Positions 23,301 to 34,584 are shown, counted from the first letter of the stretch. The stretch is DNA of 64,000 nucleotides from Hydractinia symbiolongicarpus (GCF_029227915.1 NC_079881.1:6386001-6450000), one strand, 5' to 3'. Made by a program: numbers and translations. The notes: generated by a model from the sequence alone, not told the origin.

Positions 23301-26068
23301 GGCTATTTCGGAGAAATTACTGGAAGTTAATATTTTAGCACTTTTCTGTCCATATTATTGTAGGAACGGGTTAAAATAAACAGCTCATCAGATATTTATG
23401 TATTGCAAAAAATATTCAGGTGCAAAAAAACAATGCTTTTTTATATTTTAAATTATTTCTTGTTTGCACCCTTCAAAGAAATGTATGTGTGAGTGATTGT
23501 TATTTTAACGAAATGACGATAGCTAAGTAAAACAATTTTTTTATTTTGACTTTAACTGGAAAGATGAAGGACATGAAAGCTAATCGTTGGTTTGGGGTTT
23601 ACAGTTCTCTTCTAGATTTGTGTCCATGGTCTATGTTTTTTACAGTAGACAAATTTTTGCCAATACTTATCAAAACAGATAGCAAGGCTGAAGATTTTCA
23701 TTTTTGTTTCGGCAAGTTAAACTATTTCTATTTTTTTTTTGGCAAGATGAGAAATCTCGAGAGTTAATTTTTGCTGACGTCAATATGTTCTTTACTTCTA
23801 CGACATTATCGGTTTTCATGAAAGTCCGTAAATGTTGTTTCGCTGTGTTCTGTTTTGTTCTTGAGGTGAAAGTCAACTTTACTTAATGTCCAAAACCGGA
23901 ACATTTCGTTATTTTCTTTAAAATGATTTAACTTAAATAAGCTGTAACTTGAAACTTGTAAAGTTTGTATGCATTCGAAAGCTATTTTCTATCGATCTAA
24001 TGGAATACAGTGCTTAAATTTTACAGCTATTTTCTATCGATCTAATGGAATACAGTGCTTAAATGTTATAGACTAAAGTAACAGCTGATGGAAGCTATGG
24101 TTCCTAAATCAACATTTGACATATCTATCAGAGTTAAGAATGTCTGATATACATTCATTACGGAAAGTATAATAAAACATATAGTCGCTTCAAAAAAAAA
24201 TTATTCCGTCTTTACCTCTACTAACTTTAACAATAAAATTTCTCCACTGTTGATTGTTGTCTTGCGACCAGCATACTGCACCATTTGTCAGCTAAAGAAA
24301 TGTATGATGGAATATAAATGTAATTGATAAAATACGTCTAACCTTGAACCATACATACAAACAAAGTAATGTTTTTCTCAAAATACTAGTAATACTATGC
24401 GCCATAAAGCAGTACAGCTACTGCTGGTTTGTATTAATAATGGCCAGTTCTCTATATGAAAATATTTCCTCTTGCCTTAATTAGGGTTTAAAAATTAAAA
24501 GTATCAACATATGAGATTGATTTGTCCCCCTTTAAAGCTTCTCACTATGGGCTAATGGTGAGCTAACCATAGTGCGCATGACGCGCTACGACCTCAGCCC
24601 ATACTGTTAACGTAAAAGTATCAGCTTAGCTCACAGCTAAGCTTATCGTTAGCTCAGCGTTGATCTCGCAGTTAGCTGAAGTAATTTAGTATCACTGTTA
24701 GCAATCTTCAAAGAAAGCCGACGTAAATCGTGCTCAAAGCGATAAATGTTTTTAAAAATAGTAGTATGTTTCGTTGTGAAAGGTCATTTTGAAACTAAAA
24801 TGGCTAACAAAATGAAAAAATGACGTTTGAAGAAAAAGAAAAAGAGTTGGCGTTCAGTGTAAAAGATTTTCTGCCTTTCTGACCAAAAGTCGTTTCCTTT
24901 TTCAAAAATTTATTAATTCCTTTCTTTCCACGCTACGTCGTTTTCTTTGAAGTAGTATTAATAACAAATTTTCTTTCTATCTTTCTTTTTAATTCTTTCT
25001 CACATTATATTCGGCTACAAAAGAGCTAACGATGCACCGTAGTGTGAACGTGAAACGAATAAATAAGGTACCCGGAGCTTGAAAGTCAAAATCAGCTAAC
25101 ACATTATGCGCACTATGGTTAACTCATCGTTGGCCAATGATGAGAACCAAGCTTTATAGATTAATTTTAGAATTCCAAAAACAGTTCTATCAGAAGCTTC
25201 TGTCTTATTCCCATAGTGGTTTAGTAGTCCTCCTCGTCTTTGTCTCTGATCTTGAGCCACCCTCAATAAATTACATTTTTTTAACGCAATGAAAAATTAA
25301 TTGCACTTAAGACTTACCTTTTTATAGTTGTGGTGATTTACTGAGTTGATTCCTGAAGCTAAAATATATATGAGAAGTGATACCGTACTGTACCTCAACA
25401 TACCGTAGAGATGGCTACGTGAACCGATTTAATTTGTGGAGAAGTATTTTCACTAGAATCTACTGGAAATAACCAGCAATATTCATTGTTTTTGCATTTT
25501 TTTAATTTTTCTATGACTTTATTTTCGCTCTAACATTGCGTCTAAAATTTAATTCTAACAACAGATAAAAGGTGCAAACTATTTTGCAGTTTAGTTTTAA
25601 ATGTACACCAACAATCTCTGTGGACGTTATCGTCCTGTTTATTAAGACGATTGTGAACTTCCAGCGAATTGATTAGTCAATATATTTCCCCGTTAAAGCC
25701 TTTACCGAAGACTATTTAATGTCTATGACATCAGAAGACTATTTCTTTTCTTTTCTTAGCAATTTGGTTCCTAACATTCGTAAAAACCCTAAATTAAAGT
25801 TCAAGTAGCCTTGCAGTTTTTATAACTAACTTTAGACTAAAAAATACCTTAATAATTCCAATCTGTTTTTTGTTTTCCAACAATCAACTTTCAGAACTTA
25901 GGTCTTAGAATGTCGCAACGAGCGTCGGTTCCCATTAAAAGGAAAACATACCGTTTTTTAGTATCAAAGTTCCAAAGGCTTACCTTTTATTCTGCTGCTT
26001 GCACTATGTTGAAAACTTATGCCAAGTTGCGTATAAAACAAAAGTAAAGCTAATATACAATTATTCAT
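20305..26068 (-). CDS. Secreted chymotrypsin-family serine protease (S1)
   Basis: Seven minus-strand exons join in frame to 322 residues: 26068-25984, 25358-25318, 24291-24216, 23235-23004, 22201-21990, 21568-21477 and 20535-20305. All have GT/AG borders. Exon 1 gives a signal peptide (MNNCILALLL...). Residues 21-85 form a linker or propeptide with no recognised domain. The protease starts at Ile86 (KRIIAGQ), directly after a second similar phrase, RILAG. The triad is His126 (TAAHC), Asp180 (SDVALIKL) and Ser274 (GDSGGP). The S1-pocket position (chymotrypsin 189) falls on Ser268, suggesting chymotrypsin-like rather than trypsin-like specificity. Cys42-Cys58 and Cys136-Cys201 equivalents are present, but the Cys168 and Cys191 equivalents are Phe and Ser. 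That leaves Cys259 and the Cys after SWGT without their usual partners. A polyadenylation signal lies at 20277-20282. Introns carry a MITE and a tandem duplication. Confidence 0.93.
22364..22665. repeat. Foldback cluster of TTGCCCGC palindromes in a protease intron
   Basis: TAGCGGGCAAT (22364-22374) is mirrored by ATTGCCCGCTA (22385-22395). Further on, TAATAACTGTTTA (near 22530) is mirrored by TAAACAGTTATTA (near 22645), enclosing several TATTGCCC phrases. It has the structure of nested hairpins or a small foldback transposon within intron 4. Confidence 0.5.
23980..24069 (+). repeat. 45-bp tandem duplication in a protease intron
   Basis: Two adjacent near-identical 45-bp units (23980-24024 and 24025-24069) carry CTATCGATCTAATGGAATAC. 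They differ at about two positions, so the duplication is recent. Confidence 0.85.
24533..25156. mobile_element. 624-bp MITE with long inverted ends, in protease intron 2
   Basis: The left end (TAAAGCTT ... GAGCTAACCATAGTGCGCAT) is mirrored by the right end, with about 50-bp imperfect arms. The interior is rich in AGCTAAC/GTTAGCT phrases and has no coding capacity. It lies wholly between protease exons 2 and 3. Confidence 0.7.
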
Positions 26069-27440
26069 TCTCTAATCTCTCTCCTAGGGATTTTAATCTG
26101 ACGTAAAATATTTAAATGTTTCTCATCTCTCTATTATATTCTTCATGCTGCGAAAATCATGCTCATAGTGAGTGAAACCGCATCTTGCGCATGACAGCTG
26201 TTTCAAGTACCTACTTAAATTATTGTATTTTTAAGTGTTGGATTTTACGCATTGTTTGGCAGTTGTACTTTTTGTAAAAGATTCGGTGAAAATTGGCGTG
26301 AATTAGCTGCTACCTAACTACACTGATGAAGAATGCGAGAGGCAATTTTGCATGTGTTAATAAAACATAAGGTTGGCAGTTACTATCCGCAAAGAGTCTT
26401 GCTATGGTCGAAACTATGAATGTCAACGAATTCTCAGTACGCACGACTAAGACAATCACAGAATGTGAGATGCTTCCGAATCCGGGTCTTATTAGATATT
26501 TTTAGTGACTCTTATAAATTTGCATTATCTATTAATGTACGCACGATTTTAATTATTTATTAGTGGACCCAGACTAGTTGTATAGTAACTGGCTCAAGCA
26601 GTATGTGTAGTATTTTTCTCTGAAAGTATTGTGAGGGAGTTAGTTAAAATTTCATCCACGACGGTACGTTTCAGCTACAATGTCGTGGAGCAAGTCAAAT
26701 CTTTTAAATGCATTTTTTAGATTTTTAAATTTTTACATTTTCATAAACAGACCCGATTGGAATTAAAAAATTTAATCGTAACTTCTTTCTTTAATTGTTA
26801 CCTTCATCGTGATTCAGAGGTGCAGCAGAGATGACAGCACAATTATTAAATTTATCACATATCGAGCGCAAAAATTCGACGGGAATCAACAAAATACTAA
26901 TGGAAAAACTTTAGCATGTCAATAATTATAATTAAACTTTGCGAAAAAAAAACTTTCGAGATTTGTGATTTAACATGTTTCATAAAACATAAACTTTTGC
27001 GAAAAGTTATTATTTTTCCTGCTAAAATGTGCCATCAAAAACTGTGCAAAACAGTTCCATAAAAACGTAACAAAAACATGATTGTGCTTTTCCTTAGTGT
27101 ATTTTAGGTAGCAGAAAATCTTTCCAATACATCACGATTTTTTAAATTCCTAACAGATGTGGAAACGTTTACGAGAAGAAGAGGAAAGATTTGTTAAATA
27201 TCTTGTTGAAGTATCGCGTTGCAGATAACTCTTTACGATAAAAAATATATGCAAACAAGGATATTGAATTCACAAGTGAGTTTGTTTTTAATTTGAGATT
27301 GTATTTTGAAGACTGGCGGTTGGAAAAGCTTAACTCACACATTCATCTTTATTTTCCTGTCTGTGATATTTTATGCCAATAATAAAGAATAAAATGGGTT
27401 GTATCGTAGGCAGTTCGTAATTTCTTTCTTTTTTTCTTAG
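26069..27440. other. Intergenic, nothing recognised
   Basis: 5' flank of the protease gene. No clear TATA box and no coding segment recognised. Confidence 0.35.
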
Positions 27441-27606
27441 AATTTACCGCTTCACCAACCAAGCATTTACCAGAGAAGTTTTTTGAACTAAAATCTGCTA
27501 AAAGACGTAGTACGTATCCAAAACACAGTAAAAGAGCTATGTGTGCAAAAACTTCTGTAACTATTGTCAAGAATTTAAAAGATGAAGTTAGTGGAATGGA
27601 TTGCAG
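27441..27606 (+). CDS. Candidate orphan exon, unknown protein
   Basis: A long pyrimidine tract ending TTCTTAG precedes an open 166-nt segment that ends TTGCAG before GTAAAAAG, so both splice borders are good. It encodes about 55 residues of basic sequence including KSAKRRSTYPKHSKRAMC and KTSVTIVKNLKDEV. A frame at 27932-28153 (ALTEEEYDILVRIITNCFE...) could be a following exon, but the join is not proven. I do not recognise the family. It may be a cellular gene or an old transposon. Confidence 0.35.
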
Positions 27607-27931
27607 GTAAAAAGAACGGTGCACCTTTCATAATAATGCTCAATGTGATAGTTTTGCATCATAAATTATGAATAGCGGCGCGTGTCCCTATTGTTAAAGG
27701 TATTGAAACAATAAACTATCTTTTGAACTTTCAAACTGTTGCGAGTTTTGATTGCCTTGAAATTAGATGTGCTGTAGAAGATTACAGAGAGTGTTCATAT
27801 TACTGTCAGCATAGAAATATTTTTCAATCGTATTTAATTAACTTGGCGTTTTTAACCGGACTGAATTTAGGACTTTGATTTAAAGGACACCAACAATATT
27901 AGATACTTGTGAATCCTGCATTCTTGAAACG

Positions 27932-28156
27932 ATGAAGACTGTAGAAATGCTTGTAGTTTTTCTCGCTTATTTTCGAGACGCGTCTGCTGTTAATGAGAGA
28001 ACCATAAAAGCTCTTACCGAAGAAGAGTATGATATTTTAGTACGGATAATAACTAACTGTTTTGAAACACCAGTAGTTGATCGAACGGCACTGCAGAAGT
28101 CCGTGATAAGAAAATACCAACGATACGGGTGGTTTGCAATACTATCCATCACTTGA
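27932..28156 (+). CDS. Small open frame, possible exon or small secreted protein
   Basis: 74 codons beginning MKTVEMLVVFLAYFRDASA, which resembles a signal peptide, then a charged helical-looking stretch (ERTIKALTEEEYDILVRI). It could be a free-standing small protein or the exon after 27441-27606. No homologue recognised. Confidence 0.25.
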   Translation: MKTVEMLVVFLAYFRDASAVNERTIKALTEEEYDILVRIITNCFETPVVDRTALQKSVIRKYQRYGWFAILSIT

Positions 28157-28462
28157 CCCAAACAACAAAGGCTTCTAAAAACTTTTATATTACATATTTT
28201 CTTATTATGTTTTAAATTTACTTTGATGATTTGTCGAACTTTTGTTTTAACGTCTTCCCTTTCATTACACTCATTACAAAATCGTAAGAGAGTGGTCTTT
28301 TCATAAATGGTGTTTATTTCCAGATAACATTAAAGTTTAGTTTGTTAGGATTATTTGCATATGTAAGAAAAACTTTTTTAACTTCTTCAAATTTTTTTTT
28401 TCCTTCCCTCAGTGATACTTATGTTGTAGAACATTTTGAGAGTAATATGGTGATTTCTATCT

Positions 28463-28665
28463 GTGCGACATTTACTGTTGATGATCTATTTTGGTGCGAT
28501 ATTTTCTGTTGCGACATTTACCGTTGATCATCGATTTTGGTGCGACATTTGCTGTTGCGACATTTACGGTTGGGTTTGCGACATTGACTGTTGACTTGCG
28601 ACATTTACCGGCGACGTTGCGACATTTACCGTTGATTGCGACATATCACGTTGATTTCGACATGT
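28463..28665 (+). repeat. Degenerate minisatellite (TTGCGACATTTACCGTTGA)
   Basis: About eight imperfect units of roughly 19-26 bp built on GCGACATTTACCGTTGA follow one another. Unit length and sequence vary, so it is an old or unstable minisatellite. Confidence 0.8.
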
Positions 28666-28842
28666 CCTGGTGTAACAGAAATACTTAAAAATTTTATAGC
28701 TGGCTATAGCTGATTGTTATATCATTTACATATTGTGGTCTGTTAATTATTAGATGGTTTGTATACATCAATGTAACGTTCAAGAATTGTATCAATTCTA
28801 AATAATTTTTTTGTCTGGCTTGTCTGTTTTGAAGCTAAAAGC

Positions 28843-29232
28843 CTAAATAGGTTGGTTTATGTCAATATTTTTGTAAGGACTTTCTGTGGCAGTTATTCTC
28901 ATTGGTTTATTTAGCGGTGTTAGTAGAGGTCGTTCAAAGTGGTAAAAGATTTTATCTCCTAGACTCTTTGCAATTACTGTTAAAGCAGGTTGTTTAGTGT
29001 TTAAAACTTCGGATAAATGTACAACAATTTTACTGTAAAATGAGCTGTTAAAATTTTCAGCATACTTTTTTTCTATAGCTTTGTATATTTCAAAGATTTC
29101 GTTCTTTAATTGTTCGTTTACAGCTTTGATCAATCTCTGCAGTTCAAATGTATGTATGAAAACTGTGTTTTTTATGTCTCCTACCACCCTTTGGTTTTTT
29201 ATATTTTCTGGCGGACATCGCAAGGGAAGGCC
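28843..29232 (-). CDS. Candidate terminal exon, unknown protein
   Basis: An AG acceptor (TTCCCTCAG) on the minus strand opens a phase-0 frame of 129 codons to a stop. The frame starts with GLPLRCPPENIKNQRVV and contains a likely amphipathic helix (FELQRLIKAVNEQLKNEIF) and a proline-rich end. Composition is protein-like rather than low complexity. A short upstream frame beginning at 29442 (MADMDGEIGEETLDYIPNFF) could be a first exon, but it meets a stop before any GT donor, so the link fails as read. Unknown family. Confidence 0.35.
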   Translation of the reverse strand, partial: GLPLRCPPENIKNQRVVGDIKNTVFIHTFELQRLIKAVNEQLKNEIFEIYKAIEKKYAENFNSSFYSKIVVHLSEVLNTKQPALTVIAKSLGDKIFYHFERPLLTPLNKPMRITATESPYKNIDINQPI

Positions 29233-29964
29233 CTGAGGGAATTAACCTAAAGAGAAATACAAAATTTAGTTATGTAGTTGTAGCTGTATCAAAATTACTA
29301 TAAATTCAAGAAAAATAAATAACCGACTTCTTCTACCGCTAGATTATCGTATTCTAGAAAAGGTTCTAATATATCTTAATTCAAAAAAATTAGGAATATA
29401 ATCCAAAGTTTCTTCCCCGATTTCCCCATCCATATCCGCCATATTTTATTTTGCGTGCAATTGTTTTGGTCACGTAGTCAAATCGAAATATAGTTCAAAC
29501 TTAGACAAAGAACAATAGCTGCGAACCATGGGCTTTAAAACCAGTCTTTTTTTCTATTAACTATGTTAATATAGCTGATAGAAATCTTAAATTAAAGGCA
29601 AAGACCAAAACAAACTTTAGGGATACAGGAATGTCTTAATTAATAAACAAAATACTTACAGTTGAAGGGGAATATATTCGGAGCATAATTGTAATCTTGT
29701 GGTTTTTTCAATTTTTCTTTCCAAAGTCCTTTTGTTGAAGTTATATACGAACGCGTAAATCCTATTTATCCTATTATACGACGCTTAATCAAGCATTTAC
29801 GGCAGTAACAAGAAACACTTCCAAAACATCGTTATTGAAGCTTGACAGAAAACGTTTTGCAATGACTGTACATAATACAGTCTTTAATTTTTTTACGCAG
29901 AAAAATAAACGCAACGTAGAATAATTAATCAGTTTTGAAAACTCTGATAAAAAGAAGCGAATGG

Positions 29965-30014
29965 CTTGTAATACCACAATGCAACTCATCTTGTAATACC
30001 ACAATGCAACTCAT
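29965..30014 (+). repeat. Exact 25-bp tandem duplication
   Basis: CTTGTAATACCACAATGCAA plus CTCAT is repeated exactly twice (29965-29989 and 29990-30014). Confidence 0.85.
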
Positions 30015-30095
30015 TTTGTAATCATTTTAGTTGCAATTTAGTGCTAAACACAAAAGAACGAACTATATATAAAATGCACACCGAATACTATTTGT

Positions 30096-30226
30096 AAACC
30101 TGTGGAAAAATCCACGTGGTCACCTGTCCATTTTATACCGCATTTCGTGTTTTCGTAACAGACAGAGAAACCGATCAGGTGATCGAAACAAGACAAAAAT
30201 ATCAACATAACGTCTATAATATAGCG
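30096..30226 (+). repeat. Single copy of the GTGGA-hairpin repeat
   Basis: CCTGTGGAAAAATCCACGTGG is followed by TTTTATACCGCATTTCGTG, a CAGACAGAG phrase and a TATAATATAG end. It is the same family as the array at 44249-44858. Confidence 0.7.
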
Positions 30227-30230
30227 GCTT

Positions 30231-30335
30231 AAATTTGCCAGGACAGTTATCGACCGACGACGGCTAAATTTGCCAGGACAGTTATCGACCGACGACGGCT
30301 AAATTTGCCAGGACAGTTATCGACCGACGACGGCT
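30231..30335 (+). repeat. Three exact 35-bp tandem copies
   Basis: Units at 30231-30265, 30266-30300 and 30301-30335 are identical and contain GGACAGTTATCGACCGACGA. The unit ends in CGACGGCT, which also ends the hairpin-repeat units, so the array may have grown from the tail of the neighbouring copy. Confidence 0.9.
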
Positions 30336-30362
30336 ATTAATGTAGAGACGATGTAAAACAAC

Positions 30363-30426
30363 ATTTTTGGATAATAATAATATTTTATAATAATAAAATT
30401 TTATAATAATAATATTTTATCCAAAA
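30363..30426. repeat. AT-rich inverted repeat
   Basis: TTTTGGATAA at the left is mirrored by TTATCCAAAA at the right, enclosing (TAA)n-rich sequence. Confidence 0.5.
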
Positions 30427-31203
30427 TTGCAGATATCGGACTTACCTTCCCCCACGTGACAATGTTATGCAGTGCAAATGGGTTTAAGCAAATGCGATTT
30501 CTGACAGGAAACTTGAAACAACACTGCAGTGGGAAAGAGAGGAACTTTTGCAGATTTTTTTTTAATGTGTTAATAGTCTTTTAATTTAAGATTGTCATTT
30601 GTGCAATGATGAAGCGTCGGAAATATAAACTTGTTTGATAAAAAAATTGTTTAAGGTGACGGTATACCTTTTTAGCATGGTTTTATGAGTCGTTATTTTT
30701 TCAGCGATAGTTAATCAAAAAAAGCATTTTTAAATGCTTATCAAATAGTATAAAAATAATTTGAAACTTTTTAACACGTGAAAAGTACAAAGACATTTTT
30801 GAAACACACCCTGCCTTCAAAAAAGTGGCTTTATTTACAAAACTACTTCGTCTCCAAATCTTTTTCGATGTTCTATAGAATCGTGATAGGTGTATGTAAA
30901 AACTATTTTTTAATTATTTTCCACAAAGTCCCCGTTTTTTGATTTATTTAACTTTTTCTAAAAAAGCCATTTTTTAACTTAAACTTTCGTCTTTAAGAAG
31001 TAATATCTAGAGAATCGTTGATTTTTTAAAAATAAAAAAGTCGCTTTTTGATAAACACGTTGCCTTCAGCACAGTAGCACCATAGTCATAAGAAAAAGAA
31101 TAGTCTGGGTAGCCGGCCATTTCGGCCCGTAATGAAACGTGTGTTACTTAAAATGGGGTGACCGGAGCAGAGAAGCATTAAAGTACAGAACAGGGCTGCG
31201 CAG

Positions 31204-31754
31204 CACGAAGATTACCTTGTCGGCGATGATCTAGAAGCAGTTTTGGCTTTAATTGACGAAAATATATTGGCAGAAATTTCTGATTTCACATCAGTAGTTA
31301 CAGAAGATGTTAATAATATCTCGAAATTAGCTGTGGAAACGTTTAACTGCGATTTGTGTTCCATAATATATGTTAGTAAACGGGGTTTATCTCGACATCA
31401 AAACTCCAAACATAGCTCCAACGTTGAAGGTAAAAAACCTACTTCCGTTCCTAAAAAGCAAGCAGAGGAAAAGCTACATCCATTGTTTCTCAAACGGTTC
31501 ATGGAAAATGCTGTGGTAAAAGTTTCCAATGATGAATGCTATCCACCTTCAGTAATGGCAGAGTTTAAGGTGTATAATGTTGGCTCTTTGGATGCTGTTC
31601 TTCCAATGTATCAATTAATCAGACATTATCTGAAGCAGCAAATCCTTTTGGTCCTAACTTGACAAAAAACTGTTGTATGCTTTTGGGTATGGAGCTTGCT
31701 AACCATGTGTTGGCACATTTATCTGGTGGTAAAGTTGAGAATGATGTGATGTGA
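31204..31754 (+). pseudogene. Frameshifted C2H2 zinc-finger frame inside the TTAA transposon
   Basis: An open frame without an ATG includes one C2H2 finger (FNCDLCSIIYVSKRGLSRHQ followed by NSKH), then HPLFLKRFMENAVVKV. Near 31625-31640 the coding sense moves to another frame (LSEAANPFGPNLTKNCC to KVENDVM), so one frameshift separates two halves of an apparently single protein. Its role in the transposon is unknown; DNA binding is likely from the finger. Confidence 0.55.
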
Positions 31755-32926
31755 TCAAGGCCATTATCGTTGGATGATATCGTATTCCATGCTTTGAAGT
31801 TGATAAATATCTCTGCTGTTCCTCCAAAAAAAATTTCATGAATGGTGGCATTTTACTGTGATCGGCGGTTGACATTATTGACATAAAGTCGTTATTTAAA
31901 TCGGAAGAAATTGGTAAAGCAGTAGTTGAAATCTCTTCCCTCAATATTTGAAGTTTTGTAATGTCGATTTAATTCTTGCCCCCCTGATTTTTTGGATGTA
32001 GGAGCCTTAGGTTTGGTAGGCATTGTTGATGACTCAAATGCTCTTTTGCAAGCTTTTGTTGTCTTTTGATGAGACTTTGACACAATTGTTCTAATTGTGT
32101 CAAACTTTTTTGAACCAACAATAAAAGAAAACAATCACACGACCTGTGATATAAATCATGATATAAAGGATGTGTAGGTGGACTTGGTATATATGTCTTC
32201 GGTACAGAGTGTTTTATCAAATAAGTGCTACTGTGTAGAGATGGATTAATATGGACATTTATACCATTACACAACTGATACTGTGGTATGACTGAAATAA
32301 GTTGGGACAGAGTTATGTTATTCATGAAACGATTATATCTTTTGTAGATTTCGTGATGTTCTGGCAAACACCAAGCCAAAGCTCGTATTGTAAATAATAA
32401 AACTTTTGTTACATGTATTTCAATGTTTGGTATCATGTAACAATTATTATTTGTGATATTGCCACCCCTTCACTTATTACCCAATCCTTAGGTAGCTGCA
32501 AGGTCTTTATTCTTGAGATAAAGTTGTCAAAGTTGTGGTACTTAGGGGTTTATCTAACCATGATTGGGGGTGCATTTTTTTTATTTGATATGCTGCAGGC
32601 CGATGGTCTTTCCTTTGTTACAGTGCTACAAATTAATATTTTAAATAATATTTTTCAGGCTCAAATAAGGAAAATTTATGAAACATTTAGACTCAAATTA
32701 TCAAGATTTAAAGAAATCCTAGGCTCAACCAAATGCTTTGGTTTCTTATAAAAAACTGTGTATAGCTACCTTGAATCTGGAAAACTTTTCTGTGGCAAGG
32801 TTATTGTTGGGATGGATCCAGGTATTAAGGTAGTTCTTGTGTCATCTAGAATAAAAGATATGTTTATAAAATAACTGTCACATTAGTCAAATATGAGGAA
32901 TAATCACAAAAATATGCTACTTGAAC

Positions 32927-33160
32927 TTACGCCTGAGGATTGCTCCTGTGAGAAATAGATTCACATACATGTAAGCAACGTTTTTTGATCTGCAATCTTA
33001 AAAACTTGTCAATGACACAATCTCTTGTTATAACATTCACCAGTTTCTCCCGCCAAGCAACGCTAAATTCATCGTTTCCTTTAGGAATTCCAAATGTAGA
33101 GACACCAGCGGTGCCCCTAGATACATTACAATTAAAGATTGAGCAAATAGCATCAGGCAT
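32927..33160 (-). pseudogene. THAP-like zinc finger of the TTAA transposon
   Basis: 77 codons: MPDAICSIFNCNVSRG carries the C-x4-C pair, followed by TFGIPKGND, a conserved-type Trp in AWREKL, and RCLHVCES with the closing Cys/His region. The last His is displaced relative to the C-x2-H pattern, so the finger is damaged or spliced (CAT then GTATGTG resembles a donor just before it). THAP domains bind DNA sequence-specifically and are the usual N-terminal module of P- and Kolobok-type transposases. Confidence 0.6.
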
Positions 33161-33919
33161 GTTAAAAGTTTACACAGTACTAAACGCTATTAAAATGGTT
33201 CAAATTTTCGCGCTGGTTACATTTCATGCATGTAAAGTGGACTGGGCACTAAAAAATCGGAGAACGCAACAAAAAAGGGGAAAATCGGCTTATACGCGCG
33301 GGAGTTACCAGACTATTCTTTTTCTTGTTACTATGGTAGCACTCTCCCTTGTAGATCTTCTATGGTTTTGTAAAAGAGATTTGAAATGCAATATATGGTA
33401 TACGATAAAACAACACTACGACAAAGTGTTTTAAAGTTTTTTTTAAAATATCACACCTTTCAAGCATACTCATAATGATGGTGATACTTTCACACTTCCG
33501 AGGCGATGAATATTCAGAAGGTTGTCCTTTTAAATTCTATTATTCACAAAGACGTGTCTGAGAACACCATAGAAATAGATCTTTCTAAGTCGTTAGAGAA
33601 CAGGATGGCATACATTTTTAGAAACGAAGGTGTTTCTTTTTCAGATGGTCATTTCTTTTCAAAAAGGAAATATATATATATTTTTTTAAAGTTATACTCA
33701 ATAGGATGATAAATGTTAAGAACATTCACTCTTAACTCGTATTCAATTTGAAGGTGTGAAAGACCGATAAAAAACAGTTACTTATTTGGATAAAGTCAAT
33801 ATTCCCCTTCGAAAAATAAATAAATAGTTTCACCATCGGGAAGATCGTCGTTTTTTTAGTATAAATGGCTAATAAAAAAATCGATTTTTTATTACAATAA
33901 AGGTATACCGTCAGCTTAA

Positions 33920-34580
33920 ATAGAAATGTTTGATACTTGGATATTGTTGCTTGACATGAAGAATGCGGGTATACAAATACATTGGCAAAATTGGTAATAA
34001 TGTTCCTAATGCGATGAATAAAATTTACTAGTTATTTTAGAGTTATGTAGCAATTTTTAAAAACATATATTGTATGAAAAATTCACAGACGTGACCAAGA
34101 TTTCATTTTTCCCGATGATGTAAAAAGAGATTATTGATTTCCGCCAGTGAAGGCGGAATCTTTAAAATCGCCGGAGGAAGATAGATAGATAGAGACAGCG
34201 CAGCTAGATTGGACGCTGCTTACTTTGTGTCCAGGCTAAAACCTCGGAAAATTTCTATTTTTTTAAAAGCAAATGGAGATGCTTCATTTTAGTCTTTGCC
34301 AATTTAATGACCGACTTAAACAGAGTTTGTGCACTCTTCGTGTGGCCAGAACATTCTGTGTATGACCACGACTAAAAGTGCTGACATTTTGTTGTTCCCC
34401 TCTTGCTGGTCTGGTAGGCCGTTGTATTGATGCAGCTGGGGAGCTAAACAGTATATATAGTATAAGTACAGTATACTAGTACAAATTCGTGTATTTTATC
34501 AGGTAAGAATTATTTTATATATAAGTAAGAAAAGTGTGCTGGCCAGCTAGCTATCTCAATTTTTGGGGCTGACTTGGATC
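33920..34580. other. Intergenic, nothing recognised
   Basis: A short hairpin (CCGCCAGTGAAGGCGG, near 34142) and a (GATA)n run (about 34179-34193) are seen. No gene. Confidence 0.4.
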
Positions 34581-34584
34581 TCCT

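Larger units (their letters stand above)
30655..33915. mobile_element. Decayed TTAA-type DNA transposon, Kolobok-like
   Basis: Terminal inverted repeats GGTGACGGTATACCTTT (from 30655) and the complement of GCTGACGGTATACCTTT (to 33915) differ at one position. Exact TTAA duplications flank them (30651-30654 and 33916-33919). TTAA sites are known for Kolobok and piggyBac. A THAP-like zinc finger on the minus strand favours Kolobok, whose transposases carry THAP domains. The interior also holds a broken C2H2-bearing frame (+) and a 155-codon minus frame (31969-32436), possibly transposase-derived. Frameshifts and stops show it is not active. Confidence 0.75.

Noticed and set aside
31969-32436. 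155-codon minus frame treated as an independent gene
   Set aside because: It lies inside the TTAA transposon between damaged frames. It shows no independent domain, so it is counted as element interior.
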